From: Linanthus parryae
Lineage: Eukaryota > Streptophyta > Magnoliopsida > Ericales > Polemoniaceae
DNA length: 64,000 nt
Assembly (NCBI GenBank): GCA_023055425.1
Contig: JALGPY010000004.1
Location: forward strand, 114,555,504 to 114,619,503
Reading direction: 5' to 3'
Below are positions 1 to 11,809 of this stretch, in pieces; positions within the stretch are counted from its first letter, which is position 1, and each line of letters opens with the position of its first letter. A model generated the notes under the pieces. It was not told where the DNA came from. It saw only the letters and a program-made list of their open reading frames with translations, and did not search any database. The position numbers were made by a program, and so were the translations under genes.

Positions 1-526
1 TTTGTGAAGAAGCTTACAACTTGTTAGAAATGGAGAGCATTTTTCTTTTTTTCCTATAAGCACAGAGACAGACACAACGACAGAGACAGTCACACCCCTG
101 AAAACAAGAACTGTGAGACTGTTAAATTATACCACATAGATGCACACTTTTTTCGTTAAATTGTACCAACCAATTTAGCTAATGCTGTGATACGAAAAAT
201 TGCCAATTTTTCATAATATTGTAATGTTAAGAAAGATGTACAATGTTATGAAAAATTTAAACACATTTTCGTATTACATCTTAAGCTAAATAAGTCGGTC
301 AATTTGATCCCCAAAGTCAAATGGGGAGAAAGAGAAGAAACAGAGCGGTAATTGTATTTTAGAAGACATTTCAACTAAGACTTTCAGAATGACTGAGCCC
401 TATCCCACACCCCAAAAGCACCTGTTGCGCGACCTCCCAAAAACACCCGTGCAACATAGTCTCCAAAAATCAGAAGAATGCCAGTCTTCTAACTACATGT
501 TAACATTGTCTTTCTTCTATATTTAG
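1..526 (+). other. intron upstream of the last C2-gene exon
   Basis: AT-rich non-coding DNA ending in a pyrimidine-rich tract and the acceptor ATTTAG at 521-526, directly before an exon in frame with a C2 domain. I read it as part of the last intron of that gene; earlier exons lie left of the window. No other coding segment was seen here. Confidence 0.6.
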
Positions 527-823
527 ACGGTTTATGACCACGACACGTTCAGTATAGATGACAAAATGGGAGATGCAGAGTTTGACATAAAAGATTACAT
601 AGAGGCCGTGAAAATGGACCTGCACGGGATTCCACCCGGTACCATAATTGAGAGAGTGCAGCCATCTCGCAAGAACTGCCTGGCGGAGGAAAGCTGTATT
701 TCATGGACAGATGGTAAAGTGACTCAAGATCTGTGCCTCAGATTGAGAAATGTTGAGTGTGGTGAAGTTGAACTCTCTCTCCATTGGATTGATCTCCCGG
801 GCAGCAAAGGTGTTTCATCTTGA
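527..823 (+). CDS. C2-domain protein, CAR-like (last exon only)
   Basis: C-terminal exon of a small single-C2-domain plant protein of the CAR (C2-domain ABA-related) type. These bind phospholipids in a Ca2+-dependent way and recruit ABA receptors to the plasma membrane; that role is family knowledge, not seen here. The exon opens after the acceptor at 526 and reads TVYDHDTFSIDDKMGDAEFD: two aspartates in YDHD plus DDKMGD form the second Ca2+-binding loop of the C2 fold. It continues through VQPSRKNCLAEESC, LRLRNVECGEVEL and HWIDLPGS, all characteristic of this family, and stops at TGA 821-823. About 98 residues are present; the N-terminal strands and the first Ca2+ loop are off the left edge. 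An in-frame ATG at 566 is internal, not a start. No frameshift or stop is seen. The related C2 domain of ArfGAP proteins is an alternative, but the ending just after the C2 domain fits CAR proteins. Confidence 0.85.
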   Translation, partial: TVYDHDTFSIDDKMGDAEFDIKDYIEAVKMDLHGIPPGTIIERVQPSRKNCLAEESCISWTDGKVTQDLCLRLRNVECGEVELSLHWIDLPGSKGVSS

Positions 824-1329
824 GCTCGTGTGATGCTCAAAAGTTACATATACCACCATGACAATTTCAGTAGTCCCCTCTACTGCTCCTGCGGCGATGC
901 TTGGCTTGTTAAAACTTGGATCTACATTCTTGTGTGAGATTTTAAAGTAGTGTAGTATGATCGCAAAACATTTTCATTTTTCGGCTACCTTGTTGATGTT
1001 TATACTCAATTGTAGCCCCCTTCTTTTGCTTTTTTCTGGTCCTGCTGCATGATGAGTGGCTTGATTTATTTGATTTTATCCGGTATTTACTACTCAGAAG
1101 ATTGTGCTGCATTCTGATGCTTGTGTCAATGTGAATGGAGTATCAAGAAAGTTTATACTGTATTTTTCAAGCCTCCTATAATTTTCAATCTCTTTTGTGA
1201 TTGCAGCCAACTCGGTTGATCTAATCTTAAACTGATCACAGCAATTTCCATTGCTTAAGTTCCAATTTTCTTAAATTCTTGTTATAAATCACACACTGTG
1301 GTTGTAAATATACGCAACTTTATTACTTG
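824..1329 (+). other. 3' UTR and spacer after the C2 gene
   Basis: T-rich non-coding sequence following the stop codon, probably the 3' UTR grading into intergenic DNA. I see no open frame or repeat here. Confidence 0.4.
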
Positions 1330-1417
1330 TGTTTTTTTAGAATTACATCATATAGCAGGGTGAGAACTCGGGATCTCTTGTAGGGACTACAAATTCTCTA
1401 CCACTGAGCTAGAACCA
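1330..1417 (-). repeat. tRNA-like SINE head (remnant)
   Basis: On the minus strand this reads TAGCTCAGTGGTAGAG (box A-like, about 1394-1409) followed by GATCCCGAGTTCTCACCC (box B-like, about 1360-1377). Spacing and order match an RNA polymerase III promoter in a tRNA-derived SINE. The acceptor stem cannot be folded into a tRNA, so I do not call a tRNA gene. Confidence 0.4.
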
Positions 1418-2007
1418 ATTTGTACATTATTACTTATGCTGGTAGGGCACGATACAAATTAAAAAATATTGAAAGTAATAGATATTTTCACCTTATACTC
1501 ATTTTTTTAAACACATACTCATTTTTTGAGATTACGGATCAAAATGTCTCAAGAAAACCAAGTTTAACCAAAGAAATCAAAATTGAAAGAAGCCCCAAGA
1601 TGGGGTATACTTAAAGACACATATAAGTAGTAAAACAAAATCAGTGCGAATTTAATCCGATGAAAGGGCATGCATGCCCTTTGTTTATTCTTTGGGAAAC
1701 ATAACCTTACCTTGGCAAGTAGAGTAATGTGTGCTAATATTGAACGTCGTGCTTCATACTAAATAAATTCATAAACATAATTTATAAAATTTTGCCCTCA
1801 CACTCCCGACACATTAATCTTCTTTGTTAATACTAATTCCTTTGGACGCATGCTTCTGTATTTTCATCACTTCAATGACTTTGGGTTCATAGCCGCCAAT
1901 CAGATATTTACTCTCATTTCCTAACAAATCTTCTTGTTTTCCTAAATGGTCAAGAGTATTTTTTTATCCCATCTGGTGAAGGGTTTGTGAGCAATATCAG
2001 TCATTAT
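1418..2007. other. intergenic, AT-rich
   Basis: No gene. The only structure is the 20-bp perfect palindrome AAAGGGCATGCATGCCCTTT at about 1663-1682, whose centre CATGCATG is an RY-type element. Confidence 0.4.
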
Positions 2008-2058
2008 GGATGAGTTTGGTAGAACGGTTTACGGTGGAAAACTGGTTTTTAAATTGTG

Positions 2059-2089
<31 letters not shown>

Positions 2090-3715
2090 AGAGATTCTGT
2101 TTAAACCAGTTTATTTGGCAGTTTGGTTTATTTTAGTTTTTGGTGGAAAAACCAAATGGTTTATTTTTTGTGTTTGGTTAGGGTTGTTTAAAATCTGGTT
2201 TTTAAACCAGTTTTTTTTCAGTTTGGGCATGGGGAGAAAAACCAAATTTTTGGGGTTTTTTTCCAGTTTTTCCTACTTTTTCTGATCACCATAATACCCT
2301 TATATGTAATGAATTGAAACTATTTTGTAAGGTGAAGCTTCTTGATAATCAATTGAAACTATTTTGTACAATTGAAGCATATGTAATGAATTGCTTCTGA
2401 GTATGTAATGAATTTGTCTACGTTAGTGGAAGTAGGAGAAGTAGCATCACCAACAGTTGCAGTTGTAGTAGCAGCAGTAGTGCTAATCTGTAAATTTTAT
2501 TAGATTCAATGCAAACTCTCTTTGCTTTTGGGAACCTTAGGCTTGGGTCTGGGGAAACCAGTTGAGTATTATTGTATTGATATATCACCTTGTGAAATCC
2601 AAATATTCTCTCTACTTATATGAGTGATAAACTTTATTTTTGAGTATGGAAGTTTGATTTCTTCGTCAACTTTTTGTTAAACTAGTATGAAATTTGATTT
2701 TTTGGATGTCAAAAATATCGTTAATTTGTTCTTCAATTTGCTAACCGTTGAAACTCATAAAACCGTTGAAACTCATGAAATTGTTAACATTTTGCCTCAC
2801 CTTTGTTGTTCGTGAATATATAAAAGAAAATACAATCGGAGGGTATACTTGTCATTTTATATACTACATCTAGTTTAAAAACTACTACCAAACACATTTC
2901 TCCAGTTTTTAATCTGGATTAAAAACCATCACCAAACACACTGGTTTAATCAGAATCTACAAAAAAAACCAACAAAATTCCACCACAATCTAAAAACCAG
3001 TTTTTCCACCAAAAACCATTCTACCAAACTCACCCTAAAAACTGGAGAAATGTGTTCGGTAATAATTTTTAAACTAGTTGATGTACATTTAATGACAAAT
3101 ATACCTTTACAGATTCAAGAAGAACAAAAGCAATGTAAAAAAATTTATGATTTCATAAGCTTCAACGGTTTTATGAAAATAACAAATTGAAGAACAAATT
3201 AACAATATTATGATATCCGAAAAATCAAACTTTTTACTCAATTCAACAAAAGCTTAACGATTTCATGAAATTTCATTCACACTCGAGGACACGTTGAGTA
3301 ACGGACAAAAAAAAAATAATAAATTAAGGAAAGAACACCACAAATATAATTGATCCTAAAAAATAAGAACATCACACATAAAATACCGTCCGAAATATGC
3401 GAGAATTGAGTTTTGTCGAAAAAGATTATGGCAACAGTATGGAAGAAAATTTGTGCAACCTTTTTAATCATCTTGATGACTAAATATTCAGAGAGCTACC
3501 AAAATGAGAGACGATTTTCTATTTAATATCGTATTTGTGTGTCTTAGAAATAAACCAAAAGAGAAACCACCAAAAGTCAGGTTTTTTCACCAAGACAAAA
3601 TGTCAAAAAAATTAGATTAAAAACTGGTTTTTAAACCATTGCAAACAAACACTTTCGATAAACCATTTGATTTTTAAACCATAAACTAAGAAAAACTACT
3701 CTACCAAACGCACCC
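2008..3715. mobile_element. TIR transposon cluster (Harbinger-like, non-autonomous)
   Basis: The left end GGATGAGTTTGGTAGAACGG is mirrored at 3017-3036 (rc GGGTGAGTTTGGTAGAATGG) and again, more loosely, at 3696-3715 (rc GGGTGCGTTTGGTAGAGTAG). The outer pair is flanked by TAT on both sides. I read this as one foldback-like element (2008-3036) abutting a truncated relative (3037-3715). Both carry repeated blocks resembling ACTGGTTTTTAAA and a long T run at 2064-2089. No transposase is seen. The 3-bp duplication points to PIF/Harbinger, but the superfamily is uncertain. Confidence 0.5.
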
Positions 3716-3849
3716 TATCTTGATGTGATATCATAGAACAAATAGGCAGAGTTAAGTGTTATACACATAGCTCAGATTGTCCACAACCTAACCAACCTTA
3801 TAAATTTTTTTGGTTTATTGCACTTTGACCCATAAAATTTTTCAGTGTG

Positions 3850-5450
3850 TTACATATAACATCGACACCACCTCAATGGACAGACTCTCCGTGCGCCTCT
3901 TGCGCTTAGCCTGGTGTGTCCACGACCTGCCGCATCAATAAGCTTAAGTGTCGACCTTCACCCTATGCCTACTCTCATTAGTATTTGAGTCGAATGTATG
4001 TCTGCCGATGTAAAAGAGACCCCGCCTATACTTGGAGCTGCCACGACCCGACAGTTTGCAACATACACATTGCAGCCACTAGTAACCAATACGCCAACAG
4101 AAATTCTCTCCATGAAAATTAACGATCCAGATGCGACATGCGTTGTGACCGTTCCTTCTCTGATATTGTCACAAGGGCATCACTCATTAAGACACTATCT
4201 TACTCCCTTCATGATGTAGAGGCGAAGCTTGGCGTGATACCACTTGTAACAGTCCAGCCGTCGGACACCTCGAGAACTTGTAGGCACGCTCCCGCGAGTG
4301 CCATGAGGTCAGCATGCAGGTGTGAACCAACAAACTTGTCATATCTCATCACGATACTTTTTTTTCCAGCAAAAGATACTCATCACGATACTTTGGATAA
4401 GAATACAAACATACATAAAAATACAGTCTACGTTAGTACCAATCGGATATAAAAGTCACACGATCTACACATATTAACCATGTTGCGCACAACGATGAGG
4501 CACGACCGTTAAACTTGTGACAAAAGACTGTGTTTGAATGTTCACCCTATGTCATCACGATACTTTGGGTAAGAATACAAACAAGTTCGCTCTTCACCTT
4601 ATGCCTCCTCGCATTAGTATTTAAGTTGAACGTTTGTCTTCCGATGTCAAAGAGATCCCGTTTATACATGTCGCTGCCACGAACTGACAGGTTGCCCTAT
4701 AAACATCACGACAACTCGTAACCAACACGCCCCAAGCTTTTCCTCCTTGAAGATTGCCGATCCGGATGCGACATCATTCACAAGGGAATCACTCCGGGAG
4801 ACGCTCTCTTACTCCCTTCATGATGTGGAGGCGAAACCTGCTCTGTTACCACTTGTCGCGATCCAATCGCCTGACACCTTGAGAATCCCTAGGCGCGCTC
4901 CGCGAGTGTCATGAGGTTGGCAGTCTCTGACCCTAAACTAGCAAGCTTGCCATATGTCATCACGATACTTTGAGTAAGTATACACACATACCTGAAAAAA
5001 CGAACTATAATAGTACCAATCATATATGAATGTCACACAATTCACATACGTCAACCATGTCGCGCACATGGATGGAGCACGGACGTGAGCCAATGACAAA
5101 AAATTGTATTTGATTGTTGTTGGAGCCATCACATGAAGGTGGATTAGGTCATGAAAAAGAATATATGGGGCATCATCTCTCCTAATTCAAGTGGCTTGTT
5201 TAGCAACAAGAAGAAAAGATGTCCAGTCGTGAACCCATAGGTGCGCTCCCGCGAGTGTCACTAAGTCAGCAGTGTCCAGTCGTGAGCAAACTTTTCATAT
5301 GTCATCACAATATTTTAGGTGAGGATACAAACATACAGTCTATATTAGTATCAATCAAATATGAAAGTCACAAAATTCACACATGTTAAGGCACATACGC
5401 TGAAACCGTGACAAAAGAATGTGTTTGATTGTTGTTGGAGCCATCACATG
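3850..5450. repeat. degenerate repeat, about three related copies
   Basis: Blocks such as CCCTTCATGATGT-GAGGCGAA, TACCACTTGT, CGCTCC-GCGAGTG and CATCACGATACTTT recur at about 3960-4470, 4575-5060 and 5220-5420 with many substitutions. This looks like an old duplicated retroelement fragment. All short frames are broken and no protein family is recognisable. Confidence 0.45.
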
Positions 5451-5890
5451 AGGGATGTTTTGGTCATGGAAAAAGAATATGTGGGCATTATCTCACCCAA
5501 CGCAACAGAAGGAGATTATGGAATGAAGGATTAACATGGAGAAATATCACAATAGAGTGGTGGTAGGAGTCCATAATTCAAGTGGCTTGTTTAGCAACAA
5601 GAAGAAAAGGATGAAGAAAGAATAATTGCACACACACTCGCAAATATCAGCACAGCCCATCAACAGCCCATGAGCTAAAAGGTGGAATCCAAGAGGAAAA
5701 TTGAGAAAAGAAGATAACTCAATTCATTTGCAAAGGTTGGAAAAATAGGCCCTCTTTGATTGTAGATAGAGCCATACAAACAACAAAGACACAAACCACA
5801 AACCACAAACCAAACCCCATTTGATTGTAGATAAAGCCACACACCAAGTTACCCATTACAAATCACATTGCATCCCATCTGTGACCATCA
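5451..5890. other. distal upstream region of PIN1
   Basis: Non-coding DNA with AC-rich simple stretches around 5770-5815. No gene or clear element is visible. Confidence 0.3.
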
Positions 5891-5899
5891 AATCCAAAA

Positions 5900-6336
5900 T
5901 GAAAATGACACTTTCATCCCCTCTAGTTTTATTGAACGACACTTTTACCCTCTCTAGTTTTGAAAAGGACACTTTCATCCTGCATTGTGCCGAACGTCAA
6001 GTAATCACCATTTAACACTTCATATTGTTACACAGTTAGTCCAAAATTGAGAACCGTCAGTAAGAATAAGTTTTGGGACAAATTTGCCCTCATGTTATAA
6101 ATATTATAGGCCTTATCAATGGTATATTCGATTTTTTGCATGATATGGGCTCGAATTAATCTCTATAATTATTTTCAGTGACATATCTCACTCCCAAATA
6201 AGGGTGTCAAAATCAGAGAGTGTGAATTACTTAAGTTGGGCACACTGAATGGGTGAAAGCGTCTTTTTCAAAAATAGAGGGAGTGACGGAAAAAGTGTCC
6301 TTCCATGAACTAGATGGGGTGAAAGTGTCTTTTCCC
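5900..6336. mobile_element. Mutator-like MITE upstream of PIN1
   Basis: Bounded by perfect 9-bp direct repeats AATCCAAAA (5891-5899 and 6337-6345). The termini are imperfect inverted repeats: left TGAAAATGACACTTTCATCC, right (rc) GGGAAAAGACACTTTCACCC. A sub-terminal copy of the CTCTAGTTTT / GACACTTTTA motif lies inside. It is 437 bp, has no coding capacity, and ends 258 bp before the PIN1 start codon, so it lies in the proximal promoter or 5' leader. Confidence 0.7.
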
Positions 6337-6345
6337 AATCCAAAA

Positions 6346-6594
6346 CACAGTCCAAAAACAAAGAGCAAGGCAACAAATTAAACTAGAGATAAACCCCACA
6401 CCCCTCTCTCTCTGCCTTGGAGATTGCAAATGCAACCTCCTCAAAAAGCACCCCCTCTCTCTGCTTCTGCAACTCCATAAACCCCACCCAAAAGCACATG
6501 CTTCAGTGCTTCATAACCCCCATCTTCACCCATCACCATCTTCACCTCCTCCAAACCTTATTCCTTCATCTGGCTTCTCACAAGTGATCCAAAC
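6346..6594 (+). promoter_or_regulatory. proximal promoter / 5' leader of PIN1
   Basis: Contains two CT-microsatellite blocks (CCCCTCTCTCTCTGCC near 6401 and CCCCCTCTCTCTGC near 6450), common in plant core promoters and leaders. No clear TATA box was found and the transcription start cannot be placed. No ATG occurs close before 6595 except those at about 6429 and 6499, which open short frames. Confidence 0.4.
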
Positions 6595-9500
6595 ATGATC
6601 ACTCTCTCAGATTTCTACCATGTCATGACCGCTGTAGTCCCCCTCTATGTCGCCATGATCTTAGCCTACGGCTCCGTCAAATGGTGGAAGATCTTCTCGC
6701 CGGACCAGTGCTCCGGCATAAACCGGTTCGTGGCTCTGTTCGCCGTCCCATTACTCTCCTTCCATTTCATCTCCTCCAACAACCCTTACACCATGAACAT
6801 CCGCTTCATCGCCGCCGACACCCTCCAGAAGCTCATAGTCCTCGCAGTCCTCGCAATCTGGACCAAGTTCAGCAAGAGGGGCTGTCTCGAATGGGCTATC
6901 ACCCTCTTCTCTGTTTCGACTCTGCCCAACACGCTCGTAATGGGTATTCCCCTCTTAAAGGGCATGTATGGGGAATTCTCGGGCAGCTTAATGGTGCAAA
7001 TCGTTGTGCTCCAGTGTATTATTTGGTACACTTTAATGCTTTTTTTGTTCGAGTTTCGTGCTGCGAGGATGTTGATCTCCGAGCAGTTTCCGGATACTGC
7101 TGGGTCGATTGTTTCGATTCAGGTTGATTCGGATGTGATGTCGTTGGACGGTCGGCAAGTGCTGGAGACGGAGACGGAGATTAAGGAAGACGGGAAGCTT
7201 CATGTTAAAGTGAGGAAATCGAACGCTTCGAGATCGGATGTGTTCTCGAGACGGTCTCAGGCGACTCCTCGCCCGTCGAATCTCACCAACGCTGAAATCT
7301 ACTCTTTGCAGTCTTCTCGGAACCCGACTCCCAGAGGGTCGAGCTTCAACCACACTGATTTCTACTCCATGGTTGCCGGCGCCGGCACTCGGAACTCCAA
7401 CTTCGGGGCTTCCGATGTTTTCGGTATGCCGACGTCGAGAGGACCGACACCCAGGCCGTCTAATTACGAGGAAGAGAGCAATAAACCGAGGTTCTTTCAC
7501 GGGGCTGCGGCGGGGGCGAATACCCATTACCCGGCGCCGAACACCGGGATGTTTTCTCCGACGGGGTCGAAAGTCGCTGCCGGAGCAGCGACCAAGAAGG
7601 GGTTAAACGGGCAAGTGCAGAAGGCGGAGGAAGGGAACAAGGACCTACACATGTTCGTTTGGAGCTCCAGCGCTTCGCCTGTTTCCGATGTGTTCGGGGG
7701 AGGCGGGCATGATTACGAACACCAACACCAACCACAACAACATTCGAAGGAAGTTCGAGTGGCGGTCTCACCCGGGAAAAGTAAGAATGTTTGTTTGTTT
7801 TTTTAATTAATGAATGGTTTCTCCAAATTGGATTGTGAATTAACAAGTTGGGGATGTTGCAGTGGAAGGACAGAGAGATAACAATGCAGAGGAGTACTTG
7901 GAGAGGGACAACAATTTCAGCTATGGGAAGAATGAGGGTGGTGGTGGTGGTGGTGGTGGTGGTGGTGGTGGTGGTGGGAAGGTGATGCCACCAGCAAGTG
8001 TGATGACAAGGCTGATATTGATAATGGTGTGGAGGAAGCTGATTAGGAACCCAAACACTTATTCCAGTCTAATTGGCCTCACATGGTCTCTAGTCTCATT
8101 CAGGTTTGATTAATTTCATCATCTATTTCATTCATTCATTCAACAGTTACTTGTTCATATTCATCTTGATCTGATTCAATGAATACATATTTATGCAGGT
8201 GGCATGTAGAGATGCCAGCAATAATAGCAAAGTCGATATCAATACTGTCTGATGCAGGGCTTGGGATGGCTATGTTCAGTCTGGGTCAGTTACTTCTTCT
8301 TCTTCTTCTATACTCTTTCTTCTTTTACTTCTAGTAGTGGTACTACTACTACTGTTGAACTAAAAAGCTGCTGAAGAAGAGTGTAGTGTGGGCTATGATG
8401 ATGATGATGGATAATTTGGGGGGATGTCTCCTCATGCTGCTTTTTTAGCTTTATCCTGTATACTCCCTCCGTTCCTCCAGGTTCTTCAAAAAATTATTCG
8501 GGTATTATTTGGGCCTAGCGATTTGGTTAGCAAAACGAATCAAGAATTTGGTAATCTTTTCACGGAGTCGTAGAGTAAACTTTGCTCTACAATACCACAA
8601 AAATTTATTAAATTCTTGATTTGTTTTGCTAACCAAATCGCTATACCCAAATAATACCCGAATAAGTTTTTGAAGAACCTGGAGGAACGGAGGGAGTATA
8701 ATATTGATGTTACTGGCAGTGTTGTCTATAGCATGCACTAGTACTGTTGCTTTTTGTTTTATTTTATTGTTAATGAGGCCTAGGTAGGCACTAGTGGTGT
8801 CCTTTTTTTGGAGGGTGGCTGAAATGATTACTTTGCCACCACAGTGGGTGGTGGTGATTATGAAATGGCCTATTGAAGTGAAAGGTTTCTGATGGTGGTG
8901 GTGGGCTTGCAGGGTTGTTTATGGCGCTGCAGCCGAAGATAATAGCTTGTGGGAATTCGGTAGCAGGGTTTTCAATGGGGGTGAGATTCTTGGCAGGTCC
9001 AGCTGTTATGGCAGCTGCCTCCATTGCTGTTGGCCTTCGAGGAGTCCTCTTACATGTTGCCATTGTTCAGGTGGGTATTTTTATTTAATCTATATATAGT
9101 TTTATGTATATTTGGTTGTGTGTATATGTTTGTGTATATGTTTGTGTACATATGCTGCCTCCTACTGACACACACACCATGTACCTATCCAACTTGAATG
9201 AATGGTTTGGATTTGGAGTATCTCAGCTGATAATGGTTTCCTTCTTTATTTATCTACTCTGCCAAAGCTGCTGTTGCTGTTTTGTTTTAAAAAACATAGA
9301 ATCCAGCTGGATTTCACAATTTTTGTTCATTTGAAATTTTGACATATACTAACACACATAGTGGCCGTATATGTTCACTCCAACTGCCGAGTTGGCACAT
9401 AATCTTCACACAATTTTGATTTTATGGACATCTTATACATAAAAATGTTGGTGTCTGATGTCAGTACAACCATTACTGCATAGCGGCGACATCACACCCT

Positions 9501-10345
9501 TAGATGCAAACGTTAGTAAAATATTATTAAATTTCCTTTGCTACTTGTCTTATTGTCATTTCGCTCACTCCTAGCTTTTAAATTTAAAAAATAAGACGAA
9601 AAACACTTCTTCAAGGAACACCAAATTTTTTTCTCAAAAAAAAGAAAAAAAAAAAGGAACACCAAATTTGCCAAATGTGTTTTTCATTTTAAACAGTTTT
9701 TCCAGCACATGCAGAATGCTTGTTGATTTATTTTTTTTTGCTTGTAAATCAATCTTACTGTTGGCAACCCCCTCAGATTTGGTGCTCATCTTAAGTTCAA
9801 CTTCAATTAATTGCTTGAAACCTGGATTGTGCAAATGCATAGATTTGATTCTACTGGTTATTTGGACAAAATCTCAGTTTTTATTTTCTTCTCTTATTGT
9901 TAGTACATTTTTCTGATCATGTGATTTGGCTTTTAATAAAAAAACAGGCAGCTCTACCACAAGGAATTGTCCCCTTTGTCTTTGCTAAAGAGTACAATGT
10001 ACACCCCAACATTCTCAGCACAGGGTCAGTGCTCTGTATCTTGATCATTTCTCACACATTGGCTCTGTTTGGAAGAACGTAAATAAGATTATTAGATTGT
10101 AGTTTATTGAAATGAGTGGTTGACGTATGGAGAGATAGAGTACTATATTAAATTAACCACTCATTTCAATAACTTAAATTATCAAAACTTTATTTAAGCT
10201 CATCCAAACAGAGCCATTGTGTACCTTCTTTGTGTATTTTATGTACCTTGTAATTTATCAAATTTCATTAAATTGCAGTGTTATATTTGGGATGTTGATC
10301 GCGCTGCCCATAACTTTAGTGTACTATATTCTGTTGGGGCTATGA
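6595..10345 (+). CDS. PIN1: PIN1-type auxin efflux carrier
   Basis: Plasma-membrane exporter of indole-3-acetic acid that sets the direction of polar auxin transport. Coding exons: 6595-7780, 7863-8103, 8199-8284, 8913-9070, 9948-10024 and 10279-10345; all introns are GT-AG and joins are in frame, giving about 604 residues, close to the 622 of Arabidopsis PIN1. The start [20 protein letters not shown] matches the family N-terminus. Five membrane segments lie in residues 1-160, then a long hydrophilic loop (to about 440), then five more. The loop holds the three TPRxS sites (TPRPS 224-228, TPRGS 245-249, TPRPS 285-289), targets of PID/WAG and D6PK kinases in known PINs. The NPxxY motif (NPNTY, about 457-461) and the ending [13 protein letters not shown] are present. 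Loop length and TPRxS set identify a canonical long PIN, nearest PIN1. Oddities: a 14-glycine run and three MITEs in or beside the gene. The frame is intact and the gene is probably functional. Confidence 0.96.
7937..7978 (+). repeat. (GGT)n repeat coding polyglycine in PIN1
   Basis: Thirteen GGT codons plus one GGG give 14 glycines at the end of the PIN1 loop, just before [12 protein letters not shown]. Other PIN1 proteins have glycine-rich stretches in the loop but not usually a pure run at this spot. It should be length-polymorphic. Confidence 0.9.
8463..8696. mobile_element. Stowaway MITE in PIN1 intron 3
   Basis: Begins CTCCCTCCGTTCC and ends with its complement GGAACGGAGGGAG, flanked by TA (8461-8462 and 8697-8698). 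The arms pair over almost the whole 234 bp. The core GCGATTTGGTTAGCAAAACG recurs in the related elements near 19.4, 23.4, 50.5 and 57.1 kb. Confidence 0.85.
10061..10215. mobile_element. Tourist-like MITE in PIN1 intron 5
   Basis: Terminal inverted repeats GGCTCTGTTTGGA and TCCAAACAGAGCC with ATT on both sides; an internal AAATGAGTGGTT / AACCACTCATTT pair completes the foldback. It lies between the donor at 10025 and the last exon at 10279, away from the splice sites. PIF/Harbinger origin is inferred from the 3-bp duplication. Confidence 0.75.
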
Positions 10346-10686
10346 GGAAAGCTTAAACTCGGAGGAGAAAGCAGAAGCTTCGAGCTAGTGCAGTAGCAAT
10401 CAGCCTACAGAAAGAAGGAAGGCATAGCTTTTGGTGATTTTGATTTGGAGTGCATGCTAGCTAGCTAATTTAATTAATCTTGGGGGGTTTTTGGTAATAG
10501 CGGCTAAATTGTACTATAATCATGGGTGGGGTTGTAGTTAATTTTATTAGGGAGAAAGGAAAGAGCTTTTTAGTTGTGAGTGACATAGCTTTTGTTCACA
10601 GCTTTTGGTCTTAAGAATCGTGGTGATACCCCCACAATTGGCTGGCTATGAAGAAGAAAAACAGTTCTAAAGTTGATGTGGCGAAT
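10346..10686 (+). other. 3' UTR and downstream of PIN1
   Basis: Non-coding sequence after the PIN1 stop TGA at 10343-10345, probably the 3' UTR. No distinct polyadenylation site could be chosen. Confidence 0.4.
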
Positions 10687-10775
10687 TTATGTATCTCAGG
10701 CTTCCGGAGATGCTCGAACTCGAGATCTTAATGCACTGCCTCAAGACTCTTTTAACTTTTGGGCTAAACGACTAA
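10687..10775 (-). repeat. possible SINE / tRNA-like remnant
   Basis: The minus strand contains GATCTCGAGTTCGAGCATCT, close to the box B consensus (GGTTCGANNCC), preceded by GAGTCTTGAGGCAGTGCATT. No convincing box A is visible, so this is weak. Confidence 0.25.
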
Positions 10776-11571
10776 TTCAGAACTAGTTATTTACTTTATA
10801 AGAATGGGTATTGGAAAGCAAGAACGATGAATGTGAACGAAAGAACACAAAAGTTAAATTACGTGGTTCACTACCGTAAGTGCTCGTGGTCTCGGCAAAA
10901 AATAAAATAAAATAAAATAAAAAAGGGTAAAAGACAAAAACCACCCCTCGAGTATGGGGTATATACAAAAACACCCTCCGTGTTCGGGGATATACAAAAT
11001 CCACCCTGTCACTAACGGCCGTTGGACAAATACCACCCTTCTGTTAATGTCAGTTAAGAGAGGGGTGCAATCTGACTTCTTTTATGACTATTTTGCCCTT
11101 ATATGTGTTTTTGTGTTATTTTGTTGATGTTCATAGTGTTCTTGGCGTTCTTGGCCACCACCACCACCACCACCCCGCCACCGCCACCGCCACCGCCAAC
11201 ACAAACAACAACAAAAGTAACCAAAACAACTTACCTGAATTTCAATTACCAGAACCTATCAAACCAAAATCATATTCCCCAAATTACAACTCATAAATTG
11301 AACAAAACCAATTTCCCGAATCAATTCCAAACCATACAAGTTACAAAACCAAACCATACAAGTTACTAAACATTAGCTTAGAACTGCAAAAAACTCAAAA
11401 AGCACAAATTTTTGAATCCAGAATTACCAGTCTGATCCCAAAATGAAATCTTCGAACGGAGCTTGAACCGGAGAAGAAGAAGGAAGAAGAATAGAAATTT
11501 CAAATCTCTCTCAGACCCATAACAACAACCTACCAGAAATTTCAAATCTCTCTCTCTCTCAAAGCTTTCAG

Positions 11572-11685
11572 AAGAACTCCGGGGAACCCGACCTCGTCCA
11601 CATCTCCGTCAACATGACGCTGCAGCGGGTCGGAAAAGCCCTCTACGACTCAACCGGGTTCAGCAACCTTAATATGGAGCCCCAA
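11572..11685 (+). pseudogene. PMEI-domain fragment, first part
   Basis: Frame from 11572 reads PDLVHISVNMTLQRVGKALY then DSTGFSNLNMEP, matching the early helices of the plant invertase/pectin methylesterase inhibitor (PMEI) domain, which in pro-pectinesterases precedes the catalytic domain. The match stops near 11685, where unrelated sequence begins. No start codon, signal peptide or catalytic domain is present, so it is a captured fragment, not a gene. Confidence 0.65.
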
Positions 11686-11809
11686 TTGATGTGTAACAAT
11701 CGCGGCCCTAGGATCGATCTTGTTTCTGTGTGATGATGGAATATAAAAGTTGGACTGGTGGATTCTATTATTCATTCTGCATCATCCCCAACCCTAGGCG
11801 ACGACGACG

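Noticed and set aside
1330..1417. tRNA gene on the minus strand
   Set aside because: Boxes A and B are recognisable but the stems do not fold; better explained as a SINE remnant.
6681..7846. Several frames of 81-164 codons overlapping PIN1 exon 1 on both strands
   Set aside because: Shadows of the GC-rich PIN1 coding exon.
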